Under the pieces are notes generated by a model. It was not told the origin of the DNA. It searched no databases and was given only the letters and a program-made list of their open reading frames with translations. Shown piece by piece: positions 35,426-47,159 of a stretch of 64,000 nucleotides of DNA. Origin of the DNA: Hirundichthys speculiger. Lineage: Eukaryota; Chordata; Actinopteri; Beloniformes; Exocoetidae. Numbering within the stretch: position 1 is the first letter of the stretch; each line of letters begins with the position of its first letter. The stretch lies in contig JAGFBZ010002033.1 of assembly GCA_018398805.1 (NCBI GenBank), positions 2,813,501 through 2,877,500 of the forward strand. Reading direction: 5' to 3'. The position numbers and the translations under genes were made by a program.

Positions 35426-36442
35426 CCTGTTTACATCCCTGTGAAATACAATATGATGATAATATAAAACGTAACATGACCCCATACGTCACGTGTTGCT
35501 GTAGCTTAATTCACTTATTTTACTGTGGCCACTAGCAACGTCCATGGACTTATTATTATATAATTATCATAGGTTTTAACAACACAACAAAATGAGTGGT
35601 TTATTTTGTGTTTATGAAACGCATGGCTCCCCAACGGTCGAGCACGTTCTTTTAATATTAAGTTGATGGTGGACTCTTTAACGCTGCTCCCCCTCACGCA
35701 CACATTACTCCATTCCCAGCCCTCCTCTTATCACCGGCATGTCTCTGCCACCGTACAGTCACAGATATGCTGGAGCACACAGGGTCGTCAGTGTTGCGGC
35801 ATGCATATGCAGTTGGACCACCTCTCTCCACTGGGACATTTTTGGACTGGGCTCTCCCGGCCCGCAGTCCCAGCTTTATGGGTCTCCCAACGGTTCCGTC
35901 CTTGGCTGTCCCATGTAGCTGACACACAGGTTGAGCTCTGAACAATGTAAATATTTATGATTAGATCAGTCAGAGTCGTAGCGTCGCTAAAATGCCAAAT
36001 GATTAGGACCAGAGGAAACTAAAACGCTTGACTTTCGAATTTACCTGTCAGAGTATTTCTGGAGCCTCCACGGTGCCTGAGGACTGAATGTAGGTGGCGG
36101 GTGACCCCTCACTTATAGAAGCCGGGCCTTTATTGTAAACTCCGCTCTTCATCCTCAGTTGATGTCTCATCACCTGGTAAAAATGACGGGTCATCGGTCC
36201 GCCCCCCCCGCCATCTACCGTTATCTCCACTCATTCCGACTCTCCCTCAGGTACAACAGCCAGCTGTTGTTTTTTGTTGGGTTCATATCTTAAATTTTGC
36301 TGTTTGTTTGAAAGATTTAGTGATGACGATAGTTGTCAAAGTGCGATGACACTACAAAGTTTGAGCGTTGCTAAGCAACTGGGAGAAGCAGGAGGGGCGT
36401 TGCACAAAAAGTGACAGCTGTATACAGCGTTTATGTGAGGGA
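35426..36442. other. CpG-containing stretch of unclear origin
   Basis: This part has more CpG than its surroundings and several short frames on both strands. On the minus strand a 60-codon frame (36048-36230) is followed by an ACAG|GTAAAT donor-like sequence near 36045. It may be the interior of an old transposon or a lost promoter or exon. I cannot decide. Confidence 0.3.
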
Positions 36443-36672
36443 GGTGAAAATGACCCCCTCGGTGGTTCAAGGTATAAATGGTCATATTCTTTTTTCTTTT
36501 CATTACACACTCACCAAAATTTACTGAATGATTAATAAATCCATTTTAGGAAAAGTCATGAACTTACAGATGTAGGGGTTTTATTTTAACAGAAATACAG
36601 GCATTAGAATGCATTTACCCCCTAGCATTTTCAAATTCTAGGGGGTAAAAATGACCCCCTTGGCGGTTCTAG
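36443..36672. repeat. Repeat pair resembling piggyBac ends
   Basis: GACCCCCTCGGTGGTTC (36451-36467) and GACCCCCTTGGCGGTTCTAG (about 36653-36672) are direct repeats, each preceded by a GGTGAAAAT/GGTAAAAAT stretch. Between them TTTACCCCCTAG and its exact inverse (36614-36625 and 36638-36649) form a 12-bp stem. Such CCC-rich motifs resemble fish piggyBac ends, but no TTAA duplication was fixed. Confidence 0.35.
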
Positions 36673-39600
36673 TGTTGACTAGAAAGTCTATGACTATGAC
36701 TCAGCCATGTAGTTCAATAACTGCATTGATGATTTTAATAACCGCATAACCATCAAAGTCGAGTTATATTCGGTTCCATGAACATTAATAATTCAGTCAG
36801 TAAGAAACAAATTCTGGACTGCAACAAAACTTTCAAACCCATTTGCTCGAGTTGGTTGTGTTGTTCCTTCATTTTACATCAGATCCTGTTTGCATGCGTT
36901 TACTGTGATGCTCCATTCTTACTAGTTACTTCGGTGCAGCTCCATCTAGTGGCGCAGATGTGTAACAACAATAGAAAAGTCTAGTCCTCGATTATAAGAC
37001 GACCCCCTATTTTTGAGAATATGATTTCTAGAATAAAATATTGTCCTATATTCAGGCCAGTACGGTACATTGTCAGATTTGTGGTTATCACTTGAAATTT
37101 AAGACCAAAAAGACTGCACTGCAAAAAAAAAGAAATAATTCAGGAAATATAAAATGAGATTACAGGCATATACTTTTCTAAATTTACTGTAAGCTAGTTA
37201 TATTATGAATGTTGAAGCTAAAATGAGGTGAATGGGAGAACGGCAGACAGGATAAGAGAAGGATCACAATAAAGTATTTGTACTTAGATATAGTGTGTGA
37301 GGTCAGTTCTGCTGAAGAGGCTGAGACAGAGAAGGAAATTGCAATTTAACTTAAATTAAAGAAATAATCACATTATTACCCTTGTCTTACACTGTGAACA
37401 TTAAAGGAAATCCTAAAATCAGTCACAAACAAACTGTATTTTCACCAAATCTCCTTCAACCATGAGTGCCCTGCGTTAGTCTTTTCATCTCACCAAAACA
37501 GGAAATAATGGCAACTCATTAATTTTTTTCAAGATAGTTAGTTTCCCTTAATGGAAAAAAGACAAATGACCTTTCTGGTCCGTGAGAATATTAATGGAGA
37601 TTTATACCTTTAGGTAACTCAGAGATCAGCAGCCTTGATGAATATACATCAAATAGCAATTCAAAAAAGCTGTTGTAAAGGTCTCAGGTTTGTGCTCTTT
37701 TAGACTCCTGTCATTGAAAACGAGAGTGGATTCATGTGGTGCTCTCTGTGACAAGGCAAAGCACTGATGAAGCGAACAGTGGGGGCCACACACTCTACGT
37801 CCCATCTCCATGGTGCAACATATTAAACTCTCATTTACTGACAAAAGACATTCAGGCCTCCTGTTAGTCACAGTGATGCTACTACAAGAAGTGGCAGAAT
37901 GAAAGATGGCCTCTCTTTGTCTCAGTCACAGTTAGGCATATTTACTGTCTATGTAATTTAAGCTTTTCAAAAGCTCAGAAATAATGCTAAGTGCAGAAAG
38001 GAAAGAATTTATCACAAAACACATATTAAAACAGTTGGAATTTAACAGTATAAAGACTTCATGTACTGCAGTGTTCCTCTTCTTCAGGCTTCACATCCAG
38101 GTAATGTAAAATGCACTCACACAGCATCGGAGTATTTTTGTTCCTTTGTTGATAGAGTCACTATTTTAAATTTCATATGAGACTTAGAGGTTGAATCCCT
38201 TTACCTGAGACGTCTACATTCCCACAGTACAGTAAGTGGTTTAAAAGCTGTCTGTTTAATGGGAGGATTTTGACTTAGAAACGCTCTAATCTGCTGTTAC
38301 TGCTGTTGTAAGCAGAAGCGTTCATGACAGCTTTGTCAAAGGAGGAACCATCATCACATACAGCTGGTTTCCCTTTTAACCAAATTATATTTTCTCAACA
38401 CATTTTCACAGTGTTCAATCATTTTGCTGGCATTTTTTAGTTGTTTGTTCTATAAAGCTGAAGGACAAAATTGTTGTTAAAAAGTCCATATTTTGCTGTC
38501 AAAAACCCATTTGCAACACATCTTTTTCAATTTTGTATTTTTTTCCAGATAAAGAAAACACAGTGGAAATTGTGCGTGTGTCAAAAACCCCTTACAGAAA
38601 GGGCAACTTTTCTATATTCTGCTACGTTGGAGCAATGCTGGCCTACATGATGAGAAGTTAAAGAGTCAGTCGGCAGACTGGTGCAGCACCAGTATGTTGA
38701 GAAGGCCTGGATTCGAAAAAGTGCAATGTTTCTTACAAGACAAAACACAAACTTTCACAGGAACCTTTACTAAAACAAATGTTTCTGCAAGATAAACTGG
38801 AACAATAGTGAGTTCAACAATGACATACATTGGCATTCATGCAGTGCCGAATGACTGCTTCTGCTTAATCAAGAAGGAAACCTGAAAAAGTGGTAATAGG
38901 GAAAGCAAAAAAAACAACAAAAAAAAACATATAGGACAAGAAAGACAGAAAATGTGTCAGTTTGAATACGCATTTTATGGTAATGTTCTTCACAGACTAT
39001 TAACATTTGGTAAAGAGAAACTGCTACCTTGTCTCTTTAAGTTGATATCCATTTATGTGACATGTGGTTTTAACATATTAAACTAACAAGAATGGTCACG
39101 ATCCTTTCTGCTTTGCCAAAAACTGAATGTGATGTGAACATTTCCTTCAATGAAACCAAAATGTAATCTGTATTCCAGGCTGGGATTGTTCTGAGCTATT
39201 GCCTTGTCTCTACTCATTCACCTTGCTCACAGCGGCTCTAGGTGACAAACCCAAACAGACACATTGAAAAGTGTTGCAGGGAGAGTGATCAGTGCCCAGG
39301 GAATAAACACTGCTTGCTGTTTGCTGTTATACACATCTGTATGTAGGGCTAAATCTGAGGATACAATGTTTTTCTAGAATTTTAATTACATGTCAACCAT
39401 TAAACCGGTGCAGCACCTTAAGTCTGTTCCTTTAATTATTTCACTGCAGATCTGTGGGTAGCTTTTTCCATATATTTTGTTTTAACTTAATTCTTTGGAA
39501 AACAGAGGTGTTACAACTGGGGCCCATGTCGAAATAAATCATTTTAGAGTTCATTGGTGTTTTGACTCTGCCTTTAGAGCTCAGTGAAAATCCCATTAGC

Positions 39601-39752
39601 AATTACTGTAGCTGCCTGAGAAGTTACCACATGAGAGTATAGCCTTTATTATAAGGATGGTTCATTTTTTTCAAAGCATTTTCAGTCAAAACACTTGGTA
39701 GCAACAGCCAGAGGCACAGCCAACAATTCAAAAGAATATTATTTTTATCCTG
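36673..39752. other. Non-coding stretch
   Basis: CCTCGATTATAAGACGACCC (about 36987-37006), and the partly inverse TATATTCAGGCCAGTACGG downstream (to about 37066), may be the edges of a tiny decayed repeat. ACTGGTGC and GCACCAGT form a small palindrome at 38677-38693. No gene is supported. Confidence 0.45.
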
Positions 39753-39905
39753 GATGTCTTTACTTCCATCAATATGCTTTCTATACCCAGTTTATCCTGT
39801 CAACAGTCATGGGGGGCTGGAGCCAGTCCTCGCTGTCATAACACCCTTCAGAGGTCGCCAGCCCACCAGACTGACACAGAAAAACAGACAGCCATGCATC
39901 CTCCA
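39753..39905 (-). repeat. Partial long tRNA-type SINE
   Basis: CTATACCCAGTTTATCCTGT, GGGGGGCTGGAGCCAG, CAGAGGTCGCCAGCCCACC and a degraded stretch of the tail region match the 3' part of the SINE at 31127-31462. The tRNA-like head is missing. Confidence 0.65.
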
Positions 39906-40291
39906 TTCTTTACTTACATCATTCTATCATTTGTTTTAAAGAAGCAGAAATGATTACAAAATAAAAGACAGCTACATTTAAACAGCACACATAAACATAT
40001 TTGTGATGGTACTGTACTTGCTGAAATTGTCAGGAGGATACGATAAACTGATGGACGTGAGGTAGCGACTTCACTGGCAGCTCTAATGGGACTTTTTTTT
40101 TTTTAAAGGGGTCAGTGAAAATACTCTCTCCTCCTTTTTCAAATGATTCATTTACATTAAACACCTCTTTGACTGCAACACAAAGTAACAAATAGTCTTA
40201 AGGAGAATCATTGTCTCTAAGCTGAAACAAGGTCATCATCAATCCCCCCATCTTGAAAGAAAAATGTTATTGCCTTTCATTCTCCTCCACA
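39906..40291. other. Non-coding stretch
   Basis: Nothing recognised apart from a T-run at 40095-40104. Confidence 0.5.
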
Positions 40292-40293
40292 TA

Positions 40294-40765
40294 CACTGCT
40301 CACAAAAGATTTGGGATATTTGAGTGATATATCATGAAAGGGCCATTTAAGTGGAAGCATGCAACGGTAATTTCTTCATCTTGAACAATTTATTGAAACA
40401 TAAGCTAACAACAGTAGTCGGTCTACCAAAACAAAGCATCTCCATGGTGCACCGCTCACAATGAAGCAGTCATCAGAGTGAGATGTGGCCACAGGACATC
40501 CACGTCTGTCTTCCTGTGACTCTTCCCGTCTCTCTGTGTCCCTGTTGCGACCTGCTGATGACACTCTAAAGTCAGCAGCAACTTCCCTCTCAGAACATCC
40601 ATTTTGAAGCCTGGCAATGCCCAGGTGCCCGTTGATCGATTACTGGGTGTCGTCACAAATGATTTGGAGCATCCTGACTCGACATGAAATGAAAAGTGCT
40701 AACTGGGCAAAAACAGACAACAAAAAAAAAAAAAGACGGACAAAATCTGTCAGTGATCGTGTGTG
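40294..40765. mobile_element. Truncated Tc1/mariner-type element
   Basis: TA (40292-40293) precedes CACTGCTCACAAAAGATTTG, a typical Tc1-like end. It continues with CAATTTATTGAAACATAAGC, ACAAAGCATCTCCATGGTGC and CATCCATTTTGAAGCC, which I recognise as a dispersed fish repeat of this type. No matching right end was found; the sequence blends out near 40760. The minus strand has 60-66-codon frames within it, but I could not place catalytic motifs. Confidence 0.55.
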
Positions 40766-42421
40766 TTTTCCCCTTGATACAGATCCAGCATGAAAGCGCA
40801 AAAAGTTCCTGTTGAAAAACAAGAAAAGAAAAAAAAGGGAGTCATAAGTGAGAAAATGTGCCTACATCCAGGCAGTGTAAAAATACATATTAAAAATGTA
40901 TAATCTGTTATTCAAAATTAATGAACTATAAAGTGACTGCAGCTGTGTGTTTGCTGCGGTTAGATGGCTGCAGGTCAGGGGTCACCAGTAAAAGCCTCCT
41001 TTCCATTACTTCTGATTACTGAGTGTTCTTGCAGAATTGTGATTTTGTTTAAAACATCCACGCCAGCAGCATTTTTTTTTTTTTTTGGCCAGGAAACACA
41101 CACACACGCATCCACAAAAAAAAAAACAAACAAAAAAAAAAAAAAACTAGAGTCTTGAGCTCCAAACAGTCGAGTCCCCGATGTGAATGTGTGAATGAAT
41201 ACTGTCACTCAGCTAAACGCCTACTTGCATAGTCATGTACCATAGTTCAGCGTTTGGTTATTGTGTGTAAGCATATGTGTGTGTGAATTGCTCAAAATAG
41301 CACATTTTTATTTCTCAATGATTTAACACTTCCTTTGACTCTTAACATACGGAACAACAACAACAAACAAAAAGTTTAAAAAAAAAAAAAAAGCTTTCCC
41401 AGAGCTACATAATAAATTGTTTTATGTTAAATAGAACCTTGTAGTCCGGTTCTTCTAATATAAGTTCTACAATATTATAACATTCCTGGAAGAAGTGGTT
41501 GAATGAACCTGTGACCTTCACGCCACCCAGTTTTGCTCGTCTGTCTGTGGGCCATTAGGGGAGCTGCCGAAGGAATGAGTGTCACTCTGCATTAGTCCAG
41601 CTGCCTCATCCATCCATCCCTGCTGCCTGATAGGGTAGAGTTTTACGTCATAACCTGCTGTGTCAAATCTGAAATCACACAGATGGCACTGAGAGTTATC
41701 ACCTCTGCTCTGATCCCAATCACGTTGATGCATCCTTTTATGTAAAGGCTTTACTGCATAGTATCTTGAAGAACATCTTCGCACATGAGGATTATGGCAG
41801 TTCACTACACCAGTAGCTGCACTGTTGCTCATGCCAGACACCAACATGGAGCCCAGTTCTGCACTGTTGGAGAAAGGCTTCTCCTCTTAACTGACCAGAA
41901 GAGATGAAGTGTTGTAATAATTCTGCATGTATGTGAGTAGAAAGTAAAGTTCCGGTAACTAAGAGGCTGAATCTGTTTGGCTTGAGCATGTATTCTTTTT
42001 TTTTTTTAACTTTCATTTTTTAGCCATCATATATTCAACTACAGTTTAAATGAGCGGTTCTCCTTCTGCACCTGACACTGAACTGCATTTTCTTAATGTC
42101 TTTGGTGTTGCAGAATTGAATGCATTGTGAAACCAATGGCATGTTTACCAATTTAAATTCTGAACAAAATATGATGAACTGAAAGTTTGTTCAGATTTTT
42201 CAATGCCTCAAGACTAAACTAAATCCTAACAATAGTATAACTAATATAATTAATTTGCATCTTAACACATACAGATGTTTGATAAGCTCATACAAACAAG
42301 CTTGTGCAGATGCTTGTACTTAACACTTTACTCAGAAGCATAAATTCCTAAACTTAGTCCAGTAGAGCCATAAACAAACCAAACAGTGACTTGAAGACTC
42401 AAAAAGAAAGTAATTTATATC
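40766..42421. other. Non-coding stretch with homopolymers
   Basis: T-run (41071-41086), A-rich runs (41117-41145 and 41378-41392), T-run (41998-42008). No gene is supported. Confidence 0.5.
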
Positions 42422-42429
42422 CACCATGG

Positions 42430-43353
42430 CAGTGATTCTCAAACTTTTAATACTGCGTACCACCTGAGAAACTGTTCAGCTCTCTGAGTACCACCATGAT
42501 GACCAATTTTAAAATATAGCAATATATGCCTTCTCAATTAGCTTTAAACACACAGAGATGTTTATCACCTCTGCCAAGAAGGTAATGTTTTTGCCAGCGT
42601 TTATCTGTCCGTTTTTCTGTTTGTCTGTGTTCAAGATAACTCAAAAAATTATAGATGGATTTTGATGAAATTTTCAGGAGTTGTCAGAAATGTGAAAAGG
42701 AAGAACTACTTTCATTTTGGCTGTGATCCGGAAGAAATCCTGGATTCTGGATCACTTTCAAATTATCGATAAATTGCGGCCAATGGGGCCAAAAATTTTG
42801 TTTTTCAATATCTCTGTTAATTATTGCCCAAAACTCATGAAATTTGACTCAGGGATTGACAATGGGAACCTCTATCGAAATTTCAAAGGCTGATCTGGAT
42901 CTTATCCAGAAGGTGGATTTTATCACAATCTGTAAATCACTATATTGGGGAATTGTTGGCAGAGGTCTGGGCTCTCCAAGTGCTTTTCTAGTTCCTTATT
43001 GTGGTTGTTTATTGTTACCTGAATTGTTACTTTACTGAATCAGACATTTAGAACTCTGTCCAGCAATTCTCACATAGGCATACTCTCACACAGAGCAAAA
43101 ATAGCACACTCAAAAGTTGTTACATCTGCACTGCAACTGAATATGCAACAAATGTTTTTTTTAAAGACAATTTTAATTATCTCAAGCTACACACATTTCG
43201 TTTGGAACATTGTATTTATAATGCATCGTATGTTTCTGATTTTTTTTTTTCTATTTAAAGTGAAAATGTGGAAAAAATGTGGAAAGTCATGACGTGCCCC
43301 CGTGTACCACCAGAGAGCACTCGCGTACCACTGGTGGTACACGTACCACACTG
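42430..43353 (+). mobile_element. hAT element interrupted by a Helitron-like repeat
   Basis: The element starts CAGTGATTCTCAAACTTTTA and ends CGTACCACACTG. CACCATGG flanks it at 42422-42429 and 43354-43361, a perfect 8-bp target duplication as hAT elements make. The right end appears to have lost about ten bases before its final CACTG. Near the right end GTACCACCAGAG and GTACCACTGGTGGTACACGT are internal repeats of the GTACCAC motif also found near the left end. A 427-bp unrelated repeat (42565-42991) is inserted inside. No transposase is present. Confidence 0.8.
42565..42991 (+). mobile_element. Helitron-like repeat, copy 1 (nested)
   Basis: It starts TCACCTCTGCCAAGAAGG and ends CAAGTGCTTTTCTAG, then TT. 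It aligns along nearly its whole length with the minus-strand reading of 60752-61180, sharing long stretches such as GAAATTTTCAGGAGTTGTCA and AAATTTGACTCAGGGATTGA. A TC start, a CTAG end and a hairpin just before it (intact in copy 2, decayed here) are Helitron hallmarks. No target duplication is expected for Helitrons and none is evident. The class is inferred; the two-copy repeat is seen directly. Confidence 0.55.
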
Positions 43354-43361
43354 CACCATGG

Positions 43362-44336
43362 CATTATGGGTACCTTAGGACTCTATGGACACCAGATCGA
43401 TCCCTAGACCTGGACCAAGTCCCAATGAGTCCTTGGGTAAATGAAACCCAGCCACTGAGAGGTCATCATTCTTAGTCACCAAGATGAAATAATCAACTGC
43501 AATCCTGGGTATTAAATAAAAAACAAAGTCTTCAGGGATTAGGGTTAAGTATTGCTTTATTACAGGACAATAAGGGGTCCTGACTAGGGTTGGCAGAGAT
43601 TCTGCTGATAAGAAGACTGATGGCCCCCGTTTCAAGTCCTGCCATGTATTGACGTGTTCTTAAACTGATTACAATTCCTATTACAAAGATAATCTTAAAC
43701 TTTTAAAAGCTATAGACTCTTAAGTACATTTTATATTAATAATAATTTACGAATGGCCCATGTGGGTTATCGTTTTGGTTATCACATAGATTAGTCTGTC
43801 TGTCTTCATGCTGTGCATCATTAAGCAATTACTGAAAAAAGCCAGCGAGAAAGTAAACATTTTGAGTAAAGAGAATTTGGCTCTTAAATGACACAAACTG
43901 CACATGGAAGAAAACATGTGCCAAAGTGGGGTATTGCTTTAGGATTCATAAAGATGCAAGAGATCCTGCAAAAAACAAACAAAAAAAAAAAAAAATTACT
44001 GTCAAATACACACACACACAAAAAAAAAAATGTAATAAGCAGGTCTTGGAAAAACATTTAAGACCTAGGTGAGGATTTTTCCTTTTTATTTATTCATTTG
44101 AAATTGAAATATTTTCTTTTTTACTTGACTGTTATTATTTAGCTGCAATACCTGGAAAATATTTAGTTAAAAATGGTACATTTAATCTTGTTACCTCGTA
44201 TTGCTGCTACATCGTTTCATGCAGAACTACTCGCTACAGTGACTGCTTAGCTCAGAAACCGGACTTTTTTGTTTGTTTGTTTTTTGCTTGGTTTTAATAA
44301 AGATGAATGTAATACAATACAAAGAATTATTGAAGA
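43362..44336. other. Non-coding stretch
   Basis: An A-rich and CA microsatellite cluster lies at 43975-44031. An 86-codon minus-strand frame (43375-43635) has no recognisable motif. Confidence 0.45.
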
Positions 44337-44344
44337 GTATATAC

Positions 44345-45168
44345 TAGGGATGGAACTGTTTGTACTGGCTATTACAGTAAAGCGCGGTGAAATTTTACGC
44401 GATAACGATTACCGTTTGTTTGACTTCATCTCATTATTGCGATCGATTACCGGGATATGTAATATCAGCCTTATTCAAGTCTCGCGAGTGCGACTTGGGA
44501 CTGTGTCTCACGTGAATATGTAGCTTGTAACATCGGCATTGTAACGTAAGCACGGTAAAAAGTGCTGATAGCACGCGGGACTTTTACCAACCCACTAAAA
44601 GGATGAAATCCCAGGTCTGGGGATATTTAGGTTTTTTTTAAGAATGCAGACGGGACAACTGGTGCAGGACAGTTATCCTGTCTGCAGAACACTTGTTTAC
44701 ATTTTATAGTAATTTGTACAAGTAACTGTTTTTTTATTTGCTCATTTATACTTATTTAACGTTCAGCTTAAAGTCCAAAGTTTATTTCATTTGAAGTTGC
44801 ACTATAATTTTTGTTCCTGATAATTGTTTGCATATTTTGACCTACTATGGTTGTTAAAGTGTTTATTTAAATTCACACCAGAGAAATAAACTTTGTTCCT
44901 GCAATTTATTTTGTTCATTTAAAATAAAATCTACTTTTTGGGCCAGTTGTTTGGCCCTTTTAAAGTGAAAGTTTCAATTTTGATAAGATTTTGGCTTCTG
45001 ATGTCTTTAGTATGACAAGAAAATCACAAGATTTTATGAAAATTATTTTGATCTGTTTTTTTTTTTACATTTGAACAGTAATTAAGAATAGCGTGATCAT
45101 ATCGTAGACCGTGATAATTTGGTCACAAATAATCAAGATATGAAATCTTCCATATCGTTACATCCCTA
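44345..45168 (+). mobile_element. BED-type hAT remnant
   Basis: The left end TAGGGATGGAACTG and the right end, read inversely, TAGGGATGTAACGATATGG share eight terminal bases. Flanks are GTATATAC (44337-44344) and GTATACAC (45169-45176), an 8-bp duplication with one mismatch. At 44603-44700 the plus strand encodes KSQVWGYLGF and, in another frame, KNADGTTGAGQLSCL, the first half of a BED zinc finger broken by a frameshift in a T-run. The transposase core is missing. The element is about 820 bp, a deleted ZBED-like hAT. Confidence 0.8.
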
Positions 45169-45176
45169 GTATACAC

Positions 45177-45960
45177 AAAACCACTTCGGACACATATTTC
45201 TAAGCACCCTGTTGAAAAACCTTCTTTTCATCTGCCCATGTCGAGCATTTCTGGTACCAGTGGCTTCAGCAGTCGTGGAAGTCCTAACTGCACCAGATTT
45301 TTCCAGTTGGTAATCATTTACCAGCAAATTGATTGAAAGCAGTGCGTGTGTGGAAGGGGCTTTAGAAAACAAATTATCAAGTGTCTGGCTGATGGCATTT
45401 CAGAAGTGCTGAAGTTACTTCGGAGTTGATGGGGTGTAACTGTCTGTCAGCAAACTTGTCTGAGCATTTGAATTATTTGCTGCCTCTCCCATCTTCCTTT
45501 TCATCCTCCTCTCTTCCTGGTTCTTTGTTGTGGTGAAAGAGGGGAAGCAGTAGGTGAAGGATGACCAATCCATACTGCTGTCTGTGTCACTGCTGGTGTT
45601 GTGGTGCTCATGGCTGCACAGAAACTGCTTGTTGCTTGTGCTTTCTTGGTTGTCATCCTCCCTTGGCCTCTTCCTGGATTCACCCGGCACTGAACCGATA
45701 AAGGGCACTGCCTCATCTTCAAAGCCATCCTCGGGCTCTGTATTAATGTCTCTTTGACTGGTAGGGAAGAAGTTCCTCTTCTCTTGGCCTCATTCCTGGT
45801 TGTCCAGGAAGGGGATCTTCTGCTGCAACAACCTCAATGATTTCCTCTTCAACTTGAGGTTCAGGAAAAAGCTGGGGCACCAGCAGCCTCTTCTTCCAAC
45901 CTTCGAGGAGCAAAAGGATCAAAGGAAGCAAAAGGATAAAGACTCTTGCAAGATCATTTA
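45177..45960 (-). pseudogene. Coding-like stretch of unknown identity
   Basis: Read on the minus strand, the open stretches run in order as if one protein had been broken by frameshifts. The first (45743-45931) is acidic, with EPQVEEEIIEVVAAEDPLPG. The next frame continues with INTEPEDGFEDEAVPFIGSV and a basic RKRPRED, then a Ser/Thr-rich segment with DSSMDWSSFTYCF and NQEERRMKRKMGE, ending at a stop near 45415. Acidic, basic and Ser-rich segments next to each other look like a disordered region of a nuclear protein. I do not recognise a family. It could be a transposon accessory protein or a retrocopy. The frame switch near 45770 and stops further left argue that it is dead. Confidence 0.35.
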
Positions 45961-46025
45961 AACAATAATGTTATAGTTAACACTGTGATGATGATGATAT
46001 AGATAACGCTCAAATCAATGTAAGT

Positions 46026-46253
46026 CAGGGGTGTCCAAACTTAGTCCTCAGGGGCTGCTGTCCTGGATGTCTTAGATGTTACCGAGGCACAACACACTTG
46101 ATTCAGCTGAATAGATCACCATCAGCTTGTCATCCAGGTCTGCACAAGTCTGTTAATGATCCATTAATTTGAATCAGGTGTGCTGAAGCAGGGAAACATT
46201 TACATAAGACTTGCAGGACAGGAGCCCCCAAGGACTGGAGTTGGACACCCCTG
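46026..46253. mobile_element. 228-bp hAT MITE with perfect target duplication
   Basis: Ends are CAGGGGTGTCCAAACTTAGT and, inversely, CAGGGGTGTCCAACTCCAGT. Flanks are ATGTAAGT at 46018-46025 and 46254-46261, a perfect 8-bp duplication. The interior has the inverted pair TTGATTCAGCTGAATAGATC and GATCCATTAATTTGAATCAG around the centre. It encodes nothing. The intact ends and duplication suggest a relatively recent insertion, made by a hAT transposase from elsewhere. Confidence 0.9.
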
Positions 46254-46261
46254 ATGTAAGT

Positions 46262-46690
46262 AGATCAATCAATAATTTATACACAGTAGGGTATGGAAAA
46301 TTTGACATACGAGGATACAACTGGATCAGTGACCATCAGGTACCACTGCTGCACTTGTGCAGGTTGTTTTTGTGCCAAACTCATCAACACAACTGTTGAT
46401 GAGTCAACAAATCAAAAAGGCCACCCTTTACAAATAGCTTTAAAAATTAACAGTTTAAAGTGTGCAACAGCAAAATTACAACAGTACAATAACTACAATT
46501 CAGCCAATTTAAAAGGGATAGTTCAACATTTTGGCAAACTGGCCCTTGCCATAACCCCTATAGTCATAGTAGTAGCAAATGTCAAATGTAGATACAAATG
46601 TCTGCTCTGCTCCGCTTATCTAAAAATAACTTGTACTGACAATTAAAGGTAACAAACCTACTACTATGACTGTAGGGGTTATGATAATGG
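46262..46690. repeat. Non-coding stretch with a 26-bp inverted repeat
   Basis: CATAACCCCTATAGTCATAG (start of the 46550-46575 arm) is repeated inversely at 46658-46683 with one mismatch in 26 bases, leaving an 82-base loop. A lead-in reading AGGGATAGTTCAACATTTTG (about 46514) resembles the start of a common fish SINE, but the rest does not follow. The identity of the inverted repeat is not known. Confidence 0.5.
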
Positions 46691-47045
46691 AATTCCACAG
46701 GTCAAAAAAGGAACACTTACAAGTTGTTAAAAAAGGAAAAAAAAGACATTGTACCTTCTACAACCTTCTACATTGCCTGGCACTCAAAATCTACCAGTTT
46801 GCACATCATAGAGTGCTTACATGTGTGTTGATCTCTCCATGCTTCCTCTTTGTCTTTGAGCCAGTTTCTGGATTGATACCCAGGAAGCATCTGTTAATCA
46901 ACAATAAAGTGTTAATATCAGGTGATCTTTTATGTTAAACTAGAAAAATTGCATTTCCTAGCGAAAATGCAGTGGGAATGCTCATTGCTGAAAAGAAAAA
47001 CAGCTGAAAATGCATATATCTCACATTAAATACCTGAAAGATTTT
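46691..47045. other. Non-coding stretch
   Basis: No feature recognised. Confidence 0.5.
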
Positions 47046-47112
47046 AGTAATAGCAGTAGTAGTAGTAGTAGTAGTAGCAGTAGCAGTAGTACTAGTAGTA
47101 GTAGCAGTAGTT
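47046..47112. repeat. TAG/CAG trinucleotide microsatellite
   Basis: About twenty units of TAG with CAG variants. A similar degenerate AGT/AAT tract follows the LTR-like segment at 47556-47665, so one repeat tract may have been split. Confidence 0.85.
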
Positions 47113-47159
47113 GAAAATGCATAACTCTCGGCCATGGCAGCCCTGTGTGTGTTTGTGTC

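Noticed and set aside
37118..37560. hAT-like element starting with ACTGCAAAAA
   Set aside because: The left motif is short and the expected right end and 8-bp duplication were not found.
38677..38693. ACTGGTGC-A-GCACCAGT palindrome as an operator or SINE part
   Set aside because: Short enough to be chance, and the surrounding B-box-like sequence is not convincing.
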